DNA from: Mycolicibacterium gilvum
Lineage (GTDB): Bacteria; Actinomycetota; Actinomycetes; Mycobacteriales; Mycobacteriaceae
Direction of reading: 5' to 3'
Assembly: GCF_900454025.1 (NCBI RefSeq)
Contig: NZ_UGQM01000001.1
Span: 5,022,001 to 5,086,000 of the forward strand
DNA: 64,000 bases
The notes below the pieces were generated by a model that was not told where the DNA came from, searched no databases, and saw only the letters and a list, made by a program, of their open reading frames with translations. A program made the translations under genes and the position numbers. Below, piece after piece: positions 55,651-63,523 of the stretch (position 1 is the stretch's first letter; every line of letters starts with the position of its first letter).

Positions 55651-56574
55651 TCACAGGTCGCCGGGCGGACGTGCGGCATAGGCCACATCGGTATTGACGA
55701 TGTCGAAACCGAGCCGTCGATAAGTCTTCACCGCGGCGGTGTTGTCGGCCTCGACGTAGAGCATCACGTCGGCGACACGACCGTCGCGGGACAGCCGGCT
55801 CTCCAGATGATGCAGTCCGAGCAAAGTCAGCGCCGCACCGAGGCCGCGACCCTGGGCGGCCGGGTCGACCCCCACGACGTACACCTCGCCCAGCGACTCC
55901 GAATGCACCTTCGTCCAATGGAATCCGAGGAGGCCGCCGGTGTCCTCGTCGAACGCCAGGAAGAAGCCGGCCGGGTCGAACCACGGCTCGCCACGCCGTT
56001 CGGCGAGGTCGGCGTCGGTCCAGCCGCCCTGCTCGGGATGCCACGAGAAGGCGGCGTTGTTCACCCGCAGGACCTCGGCGTCGTCGTGGGGGCCCGAGTA
56101 CGTCGCGAACCGCACGCGCTGGGCGGTCGTCTGCGGTGGCAGGTCGGCCAGCGGGCGCTGCATCTGCAGGAGCTCGCGGACGGCGGTGAGCCCGAGCGCT
56201 TCGGCGGTTTCGCGCGCCGCGGCCAGATTGCCGTGCGCCCAGACCCTGGTCTGCGGTCCGCCCTCGGCCAGCGCGGCACGGATCATCGCCGAGCCGGTGC
56301 CACGTCGCCGCGCGTCCGGATGCACGACCACCTCGGCCATCGGGGGCGCGTCGTCGTCGGCCGGGGCCAGGTTGAGGTAGCCCCTCACCCGGCTGCCTGC
56401 TCCGTCGTCATCGACGGCGACGAGATGGCGGGTGCGGTCGTGCGCCAACGCCCGAAGGACCTGGTCTCCGACCGGTGCGACTCCGTCGGCCGCCGACGCC
56501 GCGGAGACCAGCTCCCGGATCTGGCGCACACGATCGTCGGTCAGGCTCTGCTGCCAGGACACCGACGACGTCAC
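55651..56574 (-). CDS. mshD: Mycothiol synthase MshD
   Basis: The 307-residue protein has two GNAT domains. The N-terminal one ends [18 protein letters not shown]; the C-terminal one has [20 protein letters not shown] and [20 protein letters not shown], the acetyl-CoA loop and helix. MshD acetylates Cys-GlcN-Ins in the last step of mycothiol synthesis. It matches Rv0819. The GTG start overlaps the glnR stop (GTGA), so the two genes are coupled. Confidence 0.95.
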   Translation of the reverse strand: MTSSVSWQQSLTDDRVRQIRELVSAASAADGVAPVGDQVLRALAHDRTRHLVAVDDDGAGSRVRGYLNLAPADDDAPPMAEVVVHPDARRRGTGSAMIRAALAEGGPQTRVWAHGNLAAARETAEALGLTAVRELLQMQRPLADLPPQTTAQRVRFATYSGPHDDAEVLRVNNAAFSWHPEQGGWTDADLAERRGEPWFDPAGFFLAFDEDTGGLLGFHWTKVHSESLGEVYVVGVDPAAQGRGLGAALTLLGLHHLESRLSRDGRVADVMLYVEADNTAAVKTYRRLGFDIVNTDVAYAARPPGDL

Positions 56575-57359
56575 GGACTACGCAGCGCGTCGCCCAGCGC
56601 CTGGGGAACCTCATCGGAGGCCAGCGGACCGTCGTCGGCGTACGGATCGTCGTCGAGGTCGTCCTCGGACTCCGGCGCCGGCGGGCGACCGCGCGCGGGC
56701 CGCACGGCCTTGTACCCGACGTTGCGGACGGTGCCGATCAACGACTCGTATTCGGGGCCGAGCTTGGCGCGCAACCGACGCACATGGACGTCGACGGTGC
56801 GGGTGCCGCCGAAGAAGTCGTAACCCCACACCTCCTGCAACAGCTGGGCGCGTGTGAAGACCCGCCCCGCGTGCTGGGCGAGGTACTTCAGCAGCTCGAA
56901 CTCCTTGTAGGTCAGATCGAGCGGCTTCCCGCGCAGCCGCGCGGTGTAGGTGCCCTCGTCGATGACGAGCTCGCCGAGGCTGATCTTGCCGAGGTTCTCC
57001 TGATTGGCCATCCCGCCTCTGCGCCCGACGAGCAGACGGAGCCGGGCGTCGATCTCGGCGGGACCCGTGCCGGGTAGCAGGATCTCGTCGAGACCCCACT
57101 CCACGTTGACGGCGACCAGCCCTCCCTCGTTGACGACCGCGACCACCGGGACGGATGTGCCCGTCGTCCCGAGGAGTCGGCACAGGCCGCGCGCGGCGGC
57201 GAGATCGGTGCGGGCGTCGACGATGGCGACATCTGCGGTACCGGCTTCGAGCAGCGAGGACACCTCGGTCGGTGCGGTACGCACGTTGTGGGCGAGCAAC
57301 GACAGTGACGGCAGGACCGATTCCGGGTGCGGGTCGACCGTCAGTAGCAGTAGATCCAA
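56571..57359 (-). CDS. glnR: OmpR-type winged-helix regulator GlnR
   Basis: The 262-residue protein matches Rv0818 and actinobacterial GlnR. The receiver-like N-terminus ([20 protein letters not shown], with [10 protein letters not shown]) lacks a standard phosphorylation pocket. The C-terminal wHTH runs [40 protein letters not shown] and [20 protein letters not shown]. GlnR controls nitrogen genes, and urease is among its targets in other actinobacteria, so it may also act on the urease operon in this window. The tail after VRPARG is acidic and variable. Confidence 0.92.
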   Translation of the reverse strand: MDLLLLTVDPHPESVLPSLSLLAHNVRTAPTEVSSLLEAGTADVAIVDARTDLAAARGLCRLLGTTGTSVPVVAVVNEGGLVAVNVEWGLDEILLPGTGPAEIDARLRLLVGRRGGMANQENLGKISLGELVIDEGTYTARLRGKPLDLTYKEFELLKYLAQHAGRVFTRAQLLQEVWGYDFFGGTRTVDVHVRRLRAKLGPEYESLIGTVRNVGYKAVRPARGRPPAPESEDDLDDDPYADDGPLASDEVPQALGDALRSP

Positions 57360-57548
57360 CTGACCCTCCAGCAGCCGTGGAGCTCATTCGCCGGGATCCC
57401 GCAGGACGTCGCTGTCCCGTGGTGACTTCCCAGATTCATGTCCGACACATGGCCGTTACCGGACCGATGGTTGTCTAACGATAGCGTGCTACCTGCTCTT
57501 AAGCCGCGCTGAACGGGTGTTCTGGACATCGTCGGCAACAATGTCGGG

Positions 57549-58343
57549 GTGCGCAAGCTCGTCATCGGTGCCCTCGCAACCGTCACCTCGGTGATCCTCG
57601 GAGCCGTCGGCACCGATTTCGGTGCGGCGATCTACGCCGAATATCGCCTGGCCAGGAGCGTCCGCAGCGCGGCGAACCTGAACTGGGATCCGTCCGTGGC
57701 GATCCTGGGATTTCCGTTCATCACCCAGGCACGCCGTCACCACTACGACGAGGTGGAGATCAAGGCCAGTGGCGTTGATCACCCGGTGACCGGCAAGGCG
57801 TCGCTCGAGGCGACGATGCACTCGGTGGGGCTCGGCGATTCGTGGCTGATCGCGCCGGACGCGACCCTGACCGTCGCGAAGCTGGAGAGCCGCATCATCA
57901 TCGACTCCACCCACGTCGGGCGCTACATGGGGATCCCGGATCTGTTGATCGAGGCGCCGACCGCCGAGACCGAGGACTCCACCGGCGGCACCACCGAGTC
58001 GGGCATCTCGAGCAACCGCGGGCTGGTGTTCACCGGCACCCCCGACAAGGCCGGGTTCCACGAGCGGGTCAGCATCGCCGTCGACGCGTCGACGGCCGGA
58101 CCCGACGACACCACGCTGGTGCTGACCGCGACCGGGGTGCTGACGGAGCCGGGCACCGCCGACCAGGCGGTGCCCGACGAACAGCTGGCCGCGGTCCTCG
58201 CGGCGTTCACCACCGAGTTGCCCGGGCAGAAGCTGCCGTTCGGGATCGCGCCCACCACCGAGGGTGCCCGCGGCTCCGACATCATCATCGAGGGCATCGC
58301 CGAAGGCGTGACCATCGACCTGGACGAGTTCCGTCTCTCATGA
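57549..58343 (+). CDS. lmeA: LmeA-type DUF2993 lipoprotein/exported protein
   Basis: The 264-residue product matches the DUF2993 family, whose mycobacterial member LmeA (Rv0817c) supports lipomannan mannan elongation in the periplasm. The N-terminus RKLVIGALATVTSVILGAVG is a signal or anchor, and RSVRSAANLNWDPSVAILGF is the first family block. The rest is a tubular lipid-binding fold of repeated strands (SRIIIDSTHVGRYMGI). The start is a GTG at 57549. It is divergent from glnR and overlaps thiX by four bases. Confidence 0.85.
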   Translation: MRKLVIGALATVTSVILGAVGTDFGAAIYAEYRLARSVRSAANLNWDPSVAILGFPFITQARRHHYDEVEIKASGVDHPVTGKASLEATMHSVGLGDSWLIAPDATLTVAKLESRIIIDSTHVGRYMGIPDLLIEAPTAETEDSTGGTTESGISSNRGLVFTGTPDKAGFHERVSIAVDASTAGPDDTTLVLTATGVLTEPGTADQAVPDEQLAAVLAAFTTELPGQKLPFGIAPTTEGARGSDIIIEGIAEGVTIDLDEFRLS

Positions 58344-58762
58344 GTTCGTCCTGGATCGCGGTGCTTGCGGTGCTGATCGGCGCCCTCGGCGTCGCCTATG
58401 TGATCAGCAGGTTGATCGCGCTGCGGTCCGAGATGACCGCGGCGGGTGAAGAGGCGCGCGACGTCGACACGAGCGGCCTCGGTCTGTCGACGACCGGACC
58501 CACGATCCTGCACTTCAGTGCGTCCTGGTGCGGTCCGTGCGCGGGTGTGCGCCGGGTCGTCGACCAGGTCTGTGCGGACCTTCCCGCGGTAGCGCACGTC
58601 GAGATCGACATGGACGTCGATCCCGACGCCGCGAGGCGCCTTTCGGTGCTCTCGCTGCCGACCACGATCATCTTCGACGCCGACGGACGGCCCCGGTACC
58701 GGACGTCCGGAGTCCCGACCGCCGCTGACCTGCGGTCGGCCCTCGAACCGCTGTTGGCCTGA
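58340..58762 (+). CDS. thiX: Thioredoxin-like membrane-anchored protein (ThiX-like)
   Basis: The 140-residue protein begins with one membrane segment (WIAVLAVLIGALGVAYVIS) and then a thioredoxin domain with SASWCGPCAGVRRVVDQVC as the CxxC active site and SLPTTIIFDADGRP as the cis-Pro loop. The domain should face the cytosol or outside depending on topology, which is not clear. It matches Rv0816c (thiX). The ATG overlaps the lmeA stop (ATGA). The polycysteine leader follows 29 bp later. Confidence 0.88.
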   Translation: MSSSWIAVLAVLIGALGVAYVISRLIALRSEMTAAGEEARDVDTSGLGLSTTGPTILHFSASWCGPCAGVRRVVDQVCADLPAVAHVEIDMDVDPDAARRLSVLSLPTTIIFDADGRPRYRTSGVPTAADLRSALEPLLA

Positions 58763-58778
58763 TCACCCCGTCGTTGGG

Positions 58779-58784
58779 TAAGCT
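58779..58784 (+). promoter_or_regulatory. Leaderless-type -10 hexamer before the polycysteine peptide
   Basis: The hexamer taagct ends seven bases before the GTG at 58792. That distance places the transcription start on the GTG itself, as in leaderless mycobacterial messages, and fits the known polycysteine attenuator design. Confidence 0.55.
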
Positions 58785-58791
58785 GTCAGCC

Positions 58792-58881
58792 GTGTCAGCC
58801 CGCCTTGAGCTTTCGCTCACCAAGCGCCGCGCAGTCGATCTGTGCCGCGTCGCGGGTTGTTGCTGTTGTTGTTGCTGCTGA
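58792..58881 (+). CDS. Polycysteine leader peptide, probable cysteine-responsive attenuator
   Basis: The 29-residue reading frame starts with a GTG (VSARLELSLTKRRAVDLC) and ends with seven consecutive cysteines followed directly by TGA. Polycysteine-encoding leaderless short ORFs have been described in mycobacteria as cysteine-responsive attenuators upstream of cysA2-type operons, and this peptide sits in the same place. When cysteine is scarce the ribosome should stall on the Cys codons, changing the downstream RNA and allowing expression of DUF4395, cysA2 and sseC. The 89 bp between the peptide and the next gene are GC-rich and could hold the competing hairpins. I infer the mechanism from that work. 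Confidence 0.88.
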   Translation: MSARLELSLTKRRAVDLCRVAGCCCCCCC

Positions 58882-58970
58882 GTAGCCGCGTCGTACGTCA
58901 CGCCGCCTGCTGCGATCGGTCGCCATTCGGACCGCCGCGCCCAGCCATATCAACCAACAGGAGCACGTTT

Positions 58971-59435
58971 ATGTCGAACATCACAGCCACGGACTCGCCC
59001 GCGCAGGTCGACGTCCGCGGTCCGCGCTTCGTCGCGTGGGTGACGACCGCGGTGCTGGTCGTGGCACTGCTGATCTCGGCGCAGAGTCCGGCTCTGGCGG
59101 CAGCGATTCTCGGGCTGCAGACGCTGGTGTTCGCGATCGGTGCTGCCGCGGGTCCGCGTCGGCACCCCTACGGTCTCGTCTTCGCCGCGGCCGTCGCTCC
59201 GCGTCTCGGGCCCGCGACGGAGCGGGAACCGGTCGCTCCGCTGAGGTTCGCACAGCTCGTCGGTGTCGTGTTCGCAGCGATCGGCACGCTCGGTTTCGCC
59301 GGCGGTCTGGTGCCGCTGGGTCTGGTCGCGACGGGCCTCGCGCTCGTCGCGGCGCTTCTCAACGCAGCCTTCGGGATCTGTCTCGGCTGCCAGCTCTACC
59401 CGCTCGTCACACGCTTCACCCCCACCCAGAAGTAA
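58971..59435 (+). CDS. DUF4395 membrane protein
   Basis: The 154-residue protein is hydrophobic, with segments VAWVTTAVLVVALLISAQSP, AAAILGLQTLVFAIGAAAG and VVFAAIGTLGFAGG, then a C-terminal pair. FGICLGCQLYPL contains two cysteines near the membrane, possibly redox active, which suits a gene in a sulfur operon. AGGAGC precedes the ATG. It is the first structural gene behind the polycysteine leader and is followed by cysA2 after 17 bp. Confidence 0.85.
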   Translation: MSNITATDSPAQVDVRGPRFVAWVTTAVLVVALLISAQSPALAAAILGLQTLVFAIGAAAGPRRHPYGLVFAAAVAPRLGPATEREPVAPLRFAQLVGVVFAAIGTLGFAGGLVPLGLVATGLALVAALLNAAFGICLGCQLYPLVTRFTPTQK

Positions 59436-59452
59436 CCGAAAGGATCCACCAC

Positions 59453-60286
59453 ATGGCACGCTCCGACGTCCTGGTCAGCACCGACTGGGCCGAGAGCAAT
59501 CTCGACGCGCCGAACACGGTCTTCGTCGAGGTCGACGAGGACACCAGCGCCTACGACACCGGGCACATCCCCGGCGCGATCAGGCTGGACTGGAAGACCG
59601 ATCTGCAGGATCAGGTGAAGCGGGACTTCGTCGACGCGGCGCAGTTCTCCAAGCTGCTCTCCGAGCGCGGGATCGCGAACGACGACACCGTGATCCTCTA
59701 CGGCGGCAACAACAACTGGTTCGCCGCGTACGCGTACTGGTACTTCAAGCTGTACGGACACCAGAACGTGAAGCTGCTCGACGGCGGCCGCAAGAAGTGG
59801 GAGCTCGACGCCCGCCCACTCTCCAAGGATGTCGTGGAGCGGCCGCAGACCAGCTACACCGCTCAGGATCCCGACACCAGCATCCGCGCCTTCCGCGACG
59901 AGGTGATCGCGGCGATCGGTACCAAGAACCTGGTCGACGTCCGCTCCCCCGACGAGTTCTCGGGCAAGATCCTCGCTCCGGCGCACCTGCCGCAGGAGCA
60001 GAGCCAGCGCGCCGGGCATATCCCGACCGCCATCAACGTTCCGTGGAGCAAGGCTGCCAACGAGGACGGAACGTTCAAGTCCGACGAGGATCTGGCCAAG
60101 CTGTACGCAGAAGCCGGACTGGACGGCGAGAAGGAGACCATCGCCTACTGCCGCATCGGTGAGCGCTCGTCGCACACCTGGTTCGTGCTGCAGGAGCTGC
60201 TGGGACACAAGAACGTCAAGAACTACGACGGTAGTTGGACGGAATACGGCTCCCTGGTGGGTGCCCCGATCGAGTTGGGAAGTTGA
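59453..60286 (+). CDS. cysA2: Thiosulfate sulfurtransferase CysA2/SseA-type (rhodanese)
   Basis: The 277-residue enzyme has two rhodanese domains. The N-terminal one (VLVSTDWAESNLDAPNTVFV, with AYDTGHIPGAIRLDW) is inactive; the C-terminal one carries Cys233 in AYCRIGERSSHTW, the sulfur-accepting loop. NLVDVRSPDEFSGKIL is the domain entry. It matches Rv0815c. The enzyme moves sulfane sulfur from thiosulfate to acceptors. It is followed by sseC after one base and is placed behind a polycysteine attenuator. Confidence 0.96.
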   Translation: MARSDVLVSTDWAESNLDAPNTVFVEVDEDTSAYDTGHIPGAIRLDWKTDLQDQVKRDFVDAAQFSKLLSERGIANDDTVILYGGNNNWFAAYAYWYFKLYGHQNVKLLDGGRKKWELDARPLSKDVVERPQTSYTAQDPDTSIRAFRDEVIAAIGTKNLVDVRSPDEFSGKILAPAHLPQEQSQRAGHIPTAINVPWSKAANEDGTFKSDEDLAKLYAEAGLDGEKETIAYCRIGERSSHTWFVLQELLGHKNVKNYDGSWTEYGSLVGAPIELGS

Positions 60287-60287
60287 T

Positions 60288-60590
60288 ATGTGCTCTGCCC
60301 CTAAGCAAGGACTGACGTTGCCCGCGAGCGTCGACCTGGAGAAGGAGACGGTCATCACCGGCCGTGTCGTCGACGGTTCGGGCCAGGCCGTGGGCGGTGC
60401 CTTCGTGCGGCTGCTGGACAGCTCGGACGAGTTCACCGCCGAGGTCGTCGCGTCGGCCACCGGCGATTTCCGCTTCTTCGCGGCCCCCGGTACCTGGACG
60501 CTGCGCGCGCTGTCGCCTGCGGGCAACGGCGATGCGAGCGTGGCGCCGTCGGGTGCGGGGATCCACGAGGTCGACGTCAAGGTCGCGTGA
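60288..60590 (+). CDS. sseC: DUF1416 protein SseC
   Basis: The 100-residue product begins MCSAPKQGLTLPASVDLEKE and has GRVVDGSGQAVGGAFVRLLD and FRFFAAPGTWTLRALS, a small beta-sandwich of the carboxypeptidase-regulatory type. It matches mycobacterial SseC (Rv0814c), always beside cysA2 and thought to assist sulfur transfer or thiosulfonate metabolism. The ATG is one base after the cysA2 stop. Cys2 is conserved in the family. Nothing is known of its structure-based role. Confidence 0.93.
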   Translation: MCSAPKQGLTLPASVDLEKETVITGRVVDGSGQAVGGAFVRLLDSSDEFTAEVVASATGDFRFFAAPGTWTLRALSPAGNGDASVAPSGAGIHEVDVKVA

Positions 60591-60745
60591 CGACGAAGCC
60601 GGCGAGGTACGAGCCGGCGAGGAGTCGCGCCATCAAGGACGCGTAGGTCACCTGTTCGAACCGGAGCTGCGCCCCGCCATGGGGCGTAGCTCTGATCTTG
60701 CTGCGAAAACGCTGCAGAATTAGCTGACGTCGGCGAAACTGTGGG

Positions 60746-60773
60746 AGAACCCGCGCTGCTGGGCGCGGGCTCT
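60746..60773 (+). terminator. Hairpin downstream of sseC
   Basis: Arms agaacccgcgc and gcgcgggctct pair with one mismatch around a 6-base loop, 155 bp behind the sseC stop. It is a plausible terminator of the sulfur operon. The rest of the 279-bp gap before the DUF732 gene shows no gene. Confidence 0.5.
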
Positions 60774-60868
60774 ACCCCGACAACTTCGCGGGGTGTCGTG
60801 ATACCGGCCTCGCGTGTCGCGCGACATTCGGGATCACGGCCCGCCGCGTGACCCCAGAGGACCCGACC

Positions 60869-61189
60869 ATGAAGATCACGATCGCGTGCGCCGCGTCTGC
60901 GGCCTTCGCCGCAACTGCTCTGTTCAGTGCTCCCGCGGCCCTCGCGGCGCCGGAGGACGATTTCCTCACTGTGATCACCAAGGGCGGCATCACGTGGCCG
61001 CCGGACAAGACCCCCGAGGTCATCGCGACCGGACACGCCGTGTGCCAGGACTGGGACAACGGCGCCTCCTTCGAGCAGGAGGTGGCCGATCTGACCAGTG
61101 TGACCTCGTGGTCGGACTACCAGGCCGGCTACTTCATCGGTGCCGCGACCGGCGCGTTCTGCCCCGAATACGAGTGGAAGGTCAGCTGA
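60869..61189 (+). CDS. Secreted DUF732 protein
   Basis: The 106-residue protein has a signal peptide (MKITIACAASAAFAATALFS, cleaved near LAAPED) and the DUF732 domain common in mycobacterial exported proteins. Two cysteines (HAVCQDWDNG and GAFCPEYEWK) probably form a disulfide. The frame is open for seven codons upstream, but the signal peptide starts at 60869. The function of DUF732 is unknown. A hairpin follows the stop after about 30 bp. Confidence 0.87.
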   Translation: MKITIACAASAAFAATALFSAPAALAAPEDDFLTVITKGGITWPPDKTPEVIATGHAVCQDWDNGASFEQEVADLTSVTSWSDYQAGYFIGAATGAFCPEYEWKVS

Positions 61190-61218
61190 CGCCGACCCCC
61201 TGACCAGAACGTCGAGAG

Positions 61219-61245
61219 CCGCCGGGAGAGTATTTCTCTCGGCGG
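61219..61245 (+). terminator. Hairpin behind the DUF732 gene
   Basis: ccgccg...gagag and ctctcggcgg pair with a two-base bulge around tattt, followed by a T-rich tail (ttagacttttct). It lies 30 bp after the DUF732 stop and fits an intrinsic terminator. Confidence 0.6.
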
Positions 61246-61260
61246 TTAGACTTTTCTCCC

Positions 61261-61359
61261 GTGGTGCTGTTTTTCGAACTTCTTCTCGTCGCAGCGGTCG
61301 TGGTGATCACGTGGTTCGCGTTGTACGCGCTGTACCGCCTCGTCACCGACGAGTCGTGA
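61261..61359 (+). CDS. Very small membrane protein (32 aa)
   Basis: A GTG at 61261 opens a 32-codon frame, [20 protein letters not shown] then [12 protein letters not shown], which is one membrane helix with an acidic end. The frame ends with TGA 25 bp before the nitrobindin-like gene. Its strong hydrophobicity, position and clean length suggest a real small protein, but there is no ribosome site stronger than the T-rich stretch upstream. Confidence 0.55.
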   Translation: MVLFFELLLVAAVVVITWFALYALYRLVTDES

Positions 61360-61384
61360 CCCTGCGCACGACGCGAGTAGCGCA

Positions 61385-62014
61385 ATGACCTCAGGCGACG
61401 ACGCGGTCGCCGCAGCCGCCGAGCGCGCCCGGCAGACCGCCGCGCGCAACATCCCGGTGTTCGACGATCTTCCTCTGCCCTCGGACACCGCGAATCTGCG
61501 GGAAGGCGTCGACCTCGACGACGCACTGCTCGCCCTACTCCCCCTCATCGGCGTGTGGCGCGGCGAGGGCGAGGGACGGGATGCCCACGGGGACTACCGC
61601 TTCGGTCAGCAGATCGTCGTGTCCCACGACGGAGCCGACTATCTGAACTGGGAGGCCCGTTCCTGGCGTCTGGACGACGGCGGCGACTACGACCGACGCG
61701 ACCTGCGCGAGACCGGCTTCTGGCGGTTCGTCAACGACCCCACCGATCCCGGCGAGAGCCAGGCCATCGAGCTGCTGCTGGCGCATTCGTCCGGCTACAT
61801 CGAGCTGTTCTACGGGCGTCCCCTCAATCAGGCGTCGTGGGAACTGGTGACCGATGCGCTGGCGCGGAGCAAGTCCGGGGTCCTCGTCGGCGGCGCGAAG
61901 CGCCTCTACGGGATCATCGAGGGCGGGGATCTGGCCTACGTGGAGGAGCGGGTCGACGCCGACGGCGGCCTGGTTCCCCACCTGTCCGCGCGCCTGTCGA
62001 GGTTCGTCGGCTGA
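61385..62014 (+). CDS. Nitrobindin/FABP-like protein (Rv0813c type)
   Basis: The 209-residue protein matches Rv0813c, whose structure is a ten-stranded beta-barrel like fatty-acid-binding proteins and nitrobindin. [20 protein letters not shown] and [11 protein letters not shown] are barrel motifs, and the final [14 protein letters not shown] carries the His that ligates haem in nitrobindins. Role: haem or small-ligand binding in the cytosol. It overlaps the next lipoprotein gene by one base (TGATG). Confidence 0.9.
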   Translation: MTSGDDAVAAAAERARQTAARNIPVFDDLPLPSDTANLREGVDLDDALLALLPLIGVWRGEGEGRDAHGDYRFGQQIVVSHDGADYLNWEARSWRLDDGGDYDRRDLRETGFWRFVNDPTDPGESQAIELLLAHSSGYIELFYGRPLNQASWELVTDALARSKSGVLVGGAKRLYGIIEGGDLAYVEERVDADGGLVPHLSARLSRFVG

Positions 62015-62280
62015 TGCGTCCATGGGCGGTATCCGCGGTGATCGCGGCGGTGGTGGTGACAGCGGGCTGTGCGTCGGCGGTCGACCCCGACGGCGACACG
62101 ACCACGCCGTCGTCGGCAGTGCCCAGCGTCGGGCACGGCTCGTTCGCGTCCTGCCTGAGCCAGCACGGTGTTCCGGCCCCGCCCGGACCCGTCACCGAGC
62201 CTCCGCCGGGTGTCGACGTCAAGACCTGGAACATCGCGATGGCCGAGTGTTCGTCGCTCGCGCCCGGTCCGGCTGAGTAA
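62014..62280 (+). CDS. Small lipoprotein
   Basis: The 88-residue product has a signal ([20 protein letters not shown]) with lipobox VTAGC, then a Thr/Ser/Pro-rich stretch and FASCLSQHGVPAPPGPVTEP. Two further cysteines suggest a disulfide. Its start shares one base with the stop of the nitrobindin-like gene. No family was recognised. Confidence 0.75.
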   Translation: MRPWAVSAVIAAVVVTAGCASAVDPDGDTTTPSSAVPSVGHGSFASCLSQHGVPAPPGPVTEPPPGVDVKTWNIAMAECSSLAPGPAE

Positions 62281-62331
62281 GCCTTCGGCCTCAAAGCTGT
62301 TGTTCCAGCACCGGATTGGAGGACCGCCACC

Positions 62332-63516
62332 GTGCCGCAACCCGCACGCCGGCACGAGCAGAGCTCAGTCCGCAGACAGCAGCTGTCTCAGGCCGCAGCG
62401 CGTCTCTTCACCGACCGGGGCTACCACAACGTCAGCATGGACGACGTCGCATCCGCTGTCGGACTCACGGGCCCGGCACTGTATCGCCATTTCCGCAAGA
62501 AGAATGACATTCTGGTGCAAGCGATCTCGGAACAGCTCGCCGCAGTCGAAGCGGTGGCCGTCCGCGCGGGGGCGGCAGAGCTTGCACCCGAGAAGCGCGC
62601 CGAGATGTTCCTGGCCGAACTCGGAGATCTGGTCTTCGGGCGTGAAGGCGTGCTGCTCTGGAAGCGCGAGCGTCGGGAACTCTCCGCAGAGCAGCAGAAC
62701 CAGTTCCGGTCCAAGCTGGACGACCTACTGCGTCTGACCGCTTATGCTCTCGGCCTCTCCGACGGTGCGAGACCTTCCGGCGAGCAGGAGTTGCGGTCCT
62801 GGAGTGTCATGGGCATCTACTTCGGCACCGCGCCAGGGCGCAAGCGGATGGAAAACACCTCGGCCAAAAGGCTTTTGCAGCGGGCCGCGCACAATGTGCT
62901 CGAATGCGACCTGGACGCTGCGCCCGCCCCGACCGTTGCCCCTCTGCAGCAAGAGCGACGCCCGCCCGGTCGCCGCGAGCGAATTCTGAGCACCGCCACC
63001 CGGCTTTTCCATACCCAGAGTTACCACGCCGTTGGCATCGAGGACATCGCCAGCGGATCTGACACCGCGATCGCGACGTTCTACCAGTACTTCGGCGGAA
63101 AAGCCGAGCTGCTGCAAGCGGTGCTGAATCGCGGAGCCGAAGGACTGCACTACGTCACCAATCACCGGCTGTCGTCGGCAACGACCTCACAAGATGCCCT
63201 GGACATCATCGTCAGCACCCTCATCGAGCTGGCATTGGGCCCCCACCAGCCGATCCTCGCGATCCTCGCTGCAGACCTCATCTACCTCCCAGACACGGCG
63301 CAAGAATCCATCCGGATGAGCGAGCGCGAGTACATCGACGAGTGGGTCGACGCCATCCTCGCGGTCCGGCCCGAACTGGCCGCGCCACATGCGCGTGTGC
63401 TCGCGCAGGCCGCGATCGGTCTGGTCACAGACCTCACCCAAACCCAGGGGATGCGGGCACGCCCCGGAATAGCCATAGAGCTGTACCGACTCGTGTGGGC
63501 AGTACTCTTCGCCTGA
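62332..63516 (+). CDS. Double TetR-domain regulator
   Basis: The 394-residue protein holds two complete TetR units in one chain. The first HTH is AARLFTDRGYHNVSMDDVAS, then VGLTGPALYRHFRKKNDILV; the second, around residue 225, is ATRLFHTQSYHAVGIEDIAS, then FYQYFGGKAELLQAVLN. Each is followed by its own helical ligand-binding part. TetR repressors normally dimerise to bind a palindrome, so a fused pair could bind asymmetric half sites as one chain. GTG start at 62332. Similar double-domain regulators occur in mycobacteria; the target is unknown. Confidence 0.9.
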   Translation: MPQPARRHEQSSVRRQQLSQAAARLFTDRGYHNVSMDDVASAVGLTGPALYRHFRKKNDILVQAISEQLAAVEAVAVRAGAAELAPEKRAEMFLAELGDLVFGREGVLLWKRERRELSAEQQNQFRSKLDDLLRLTAYALGLSDGARPSGEQELRSWSVMGIYFGTAPGRKRMENTSAKRLLQRAAHNVLECDLDAAPAPTVAPLQQERRPPGRRERILSTATRLFHTQSYHAVGIEDIASGSDTAIATFYQYFGGKAELLQAVLNRGAEGLHYVTNHRLSSATTSQDALDIIVSTLIELALGPHQPILAILAADLIYLPDTAQESIRMSEREYIDEWVDAILAVRPELAAPHARVLAQAAIGLVTDLTQTQGMRARPGIAIELYRLVWAVLFA

Positions 63517-63523
63517 CCGCGGG

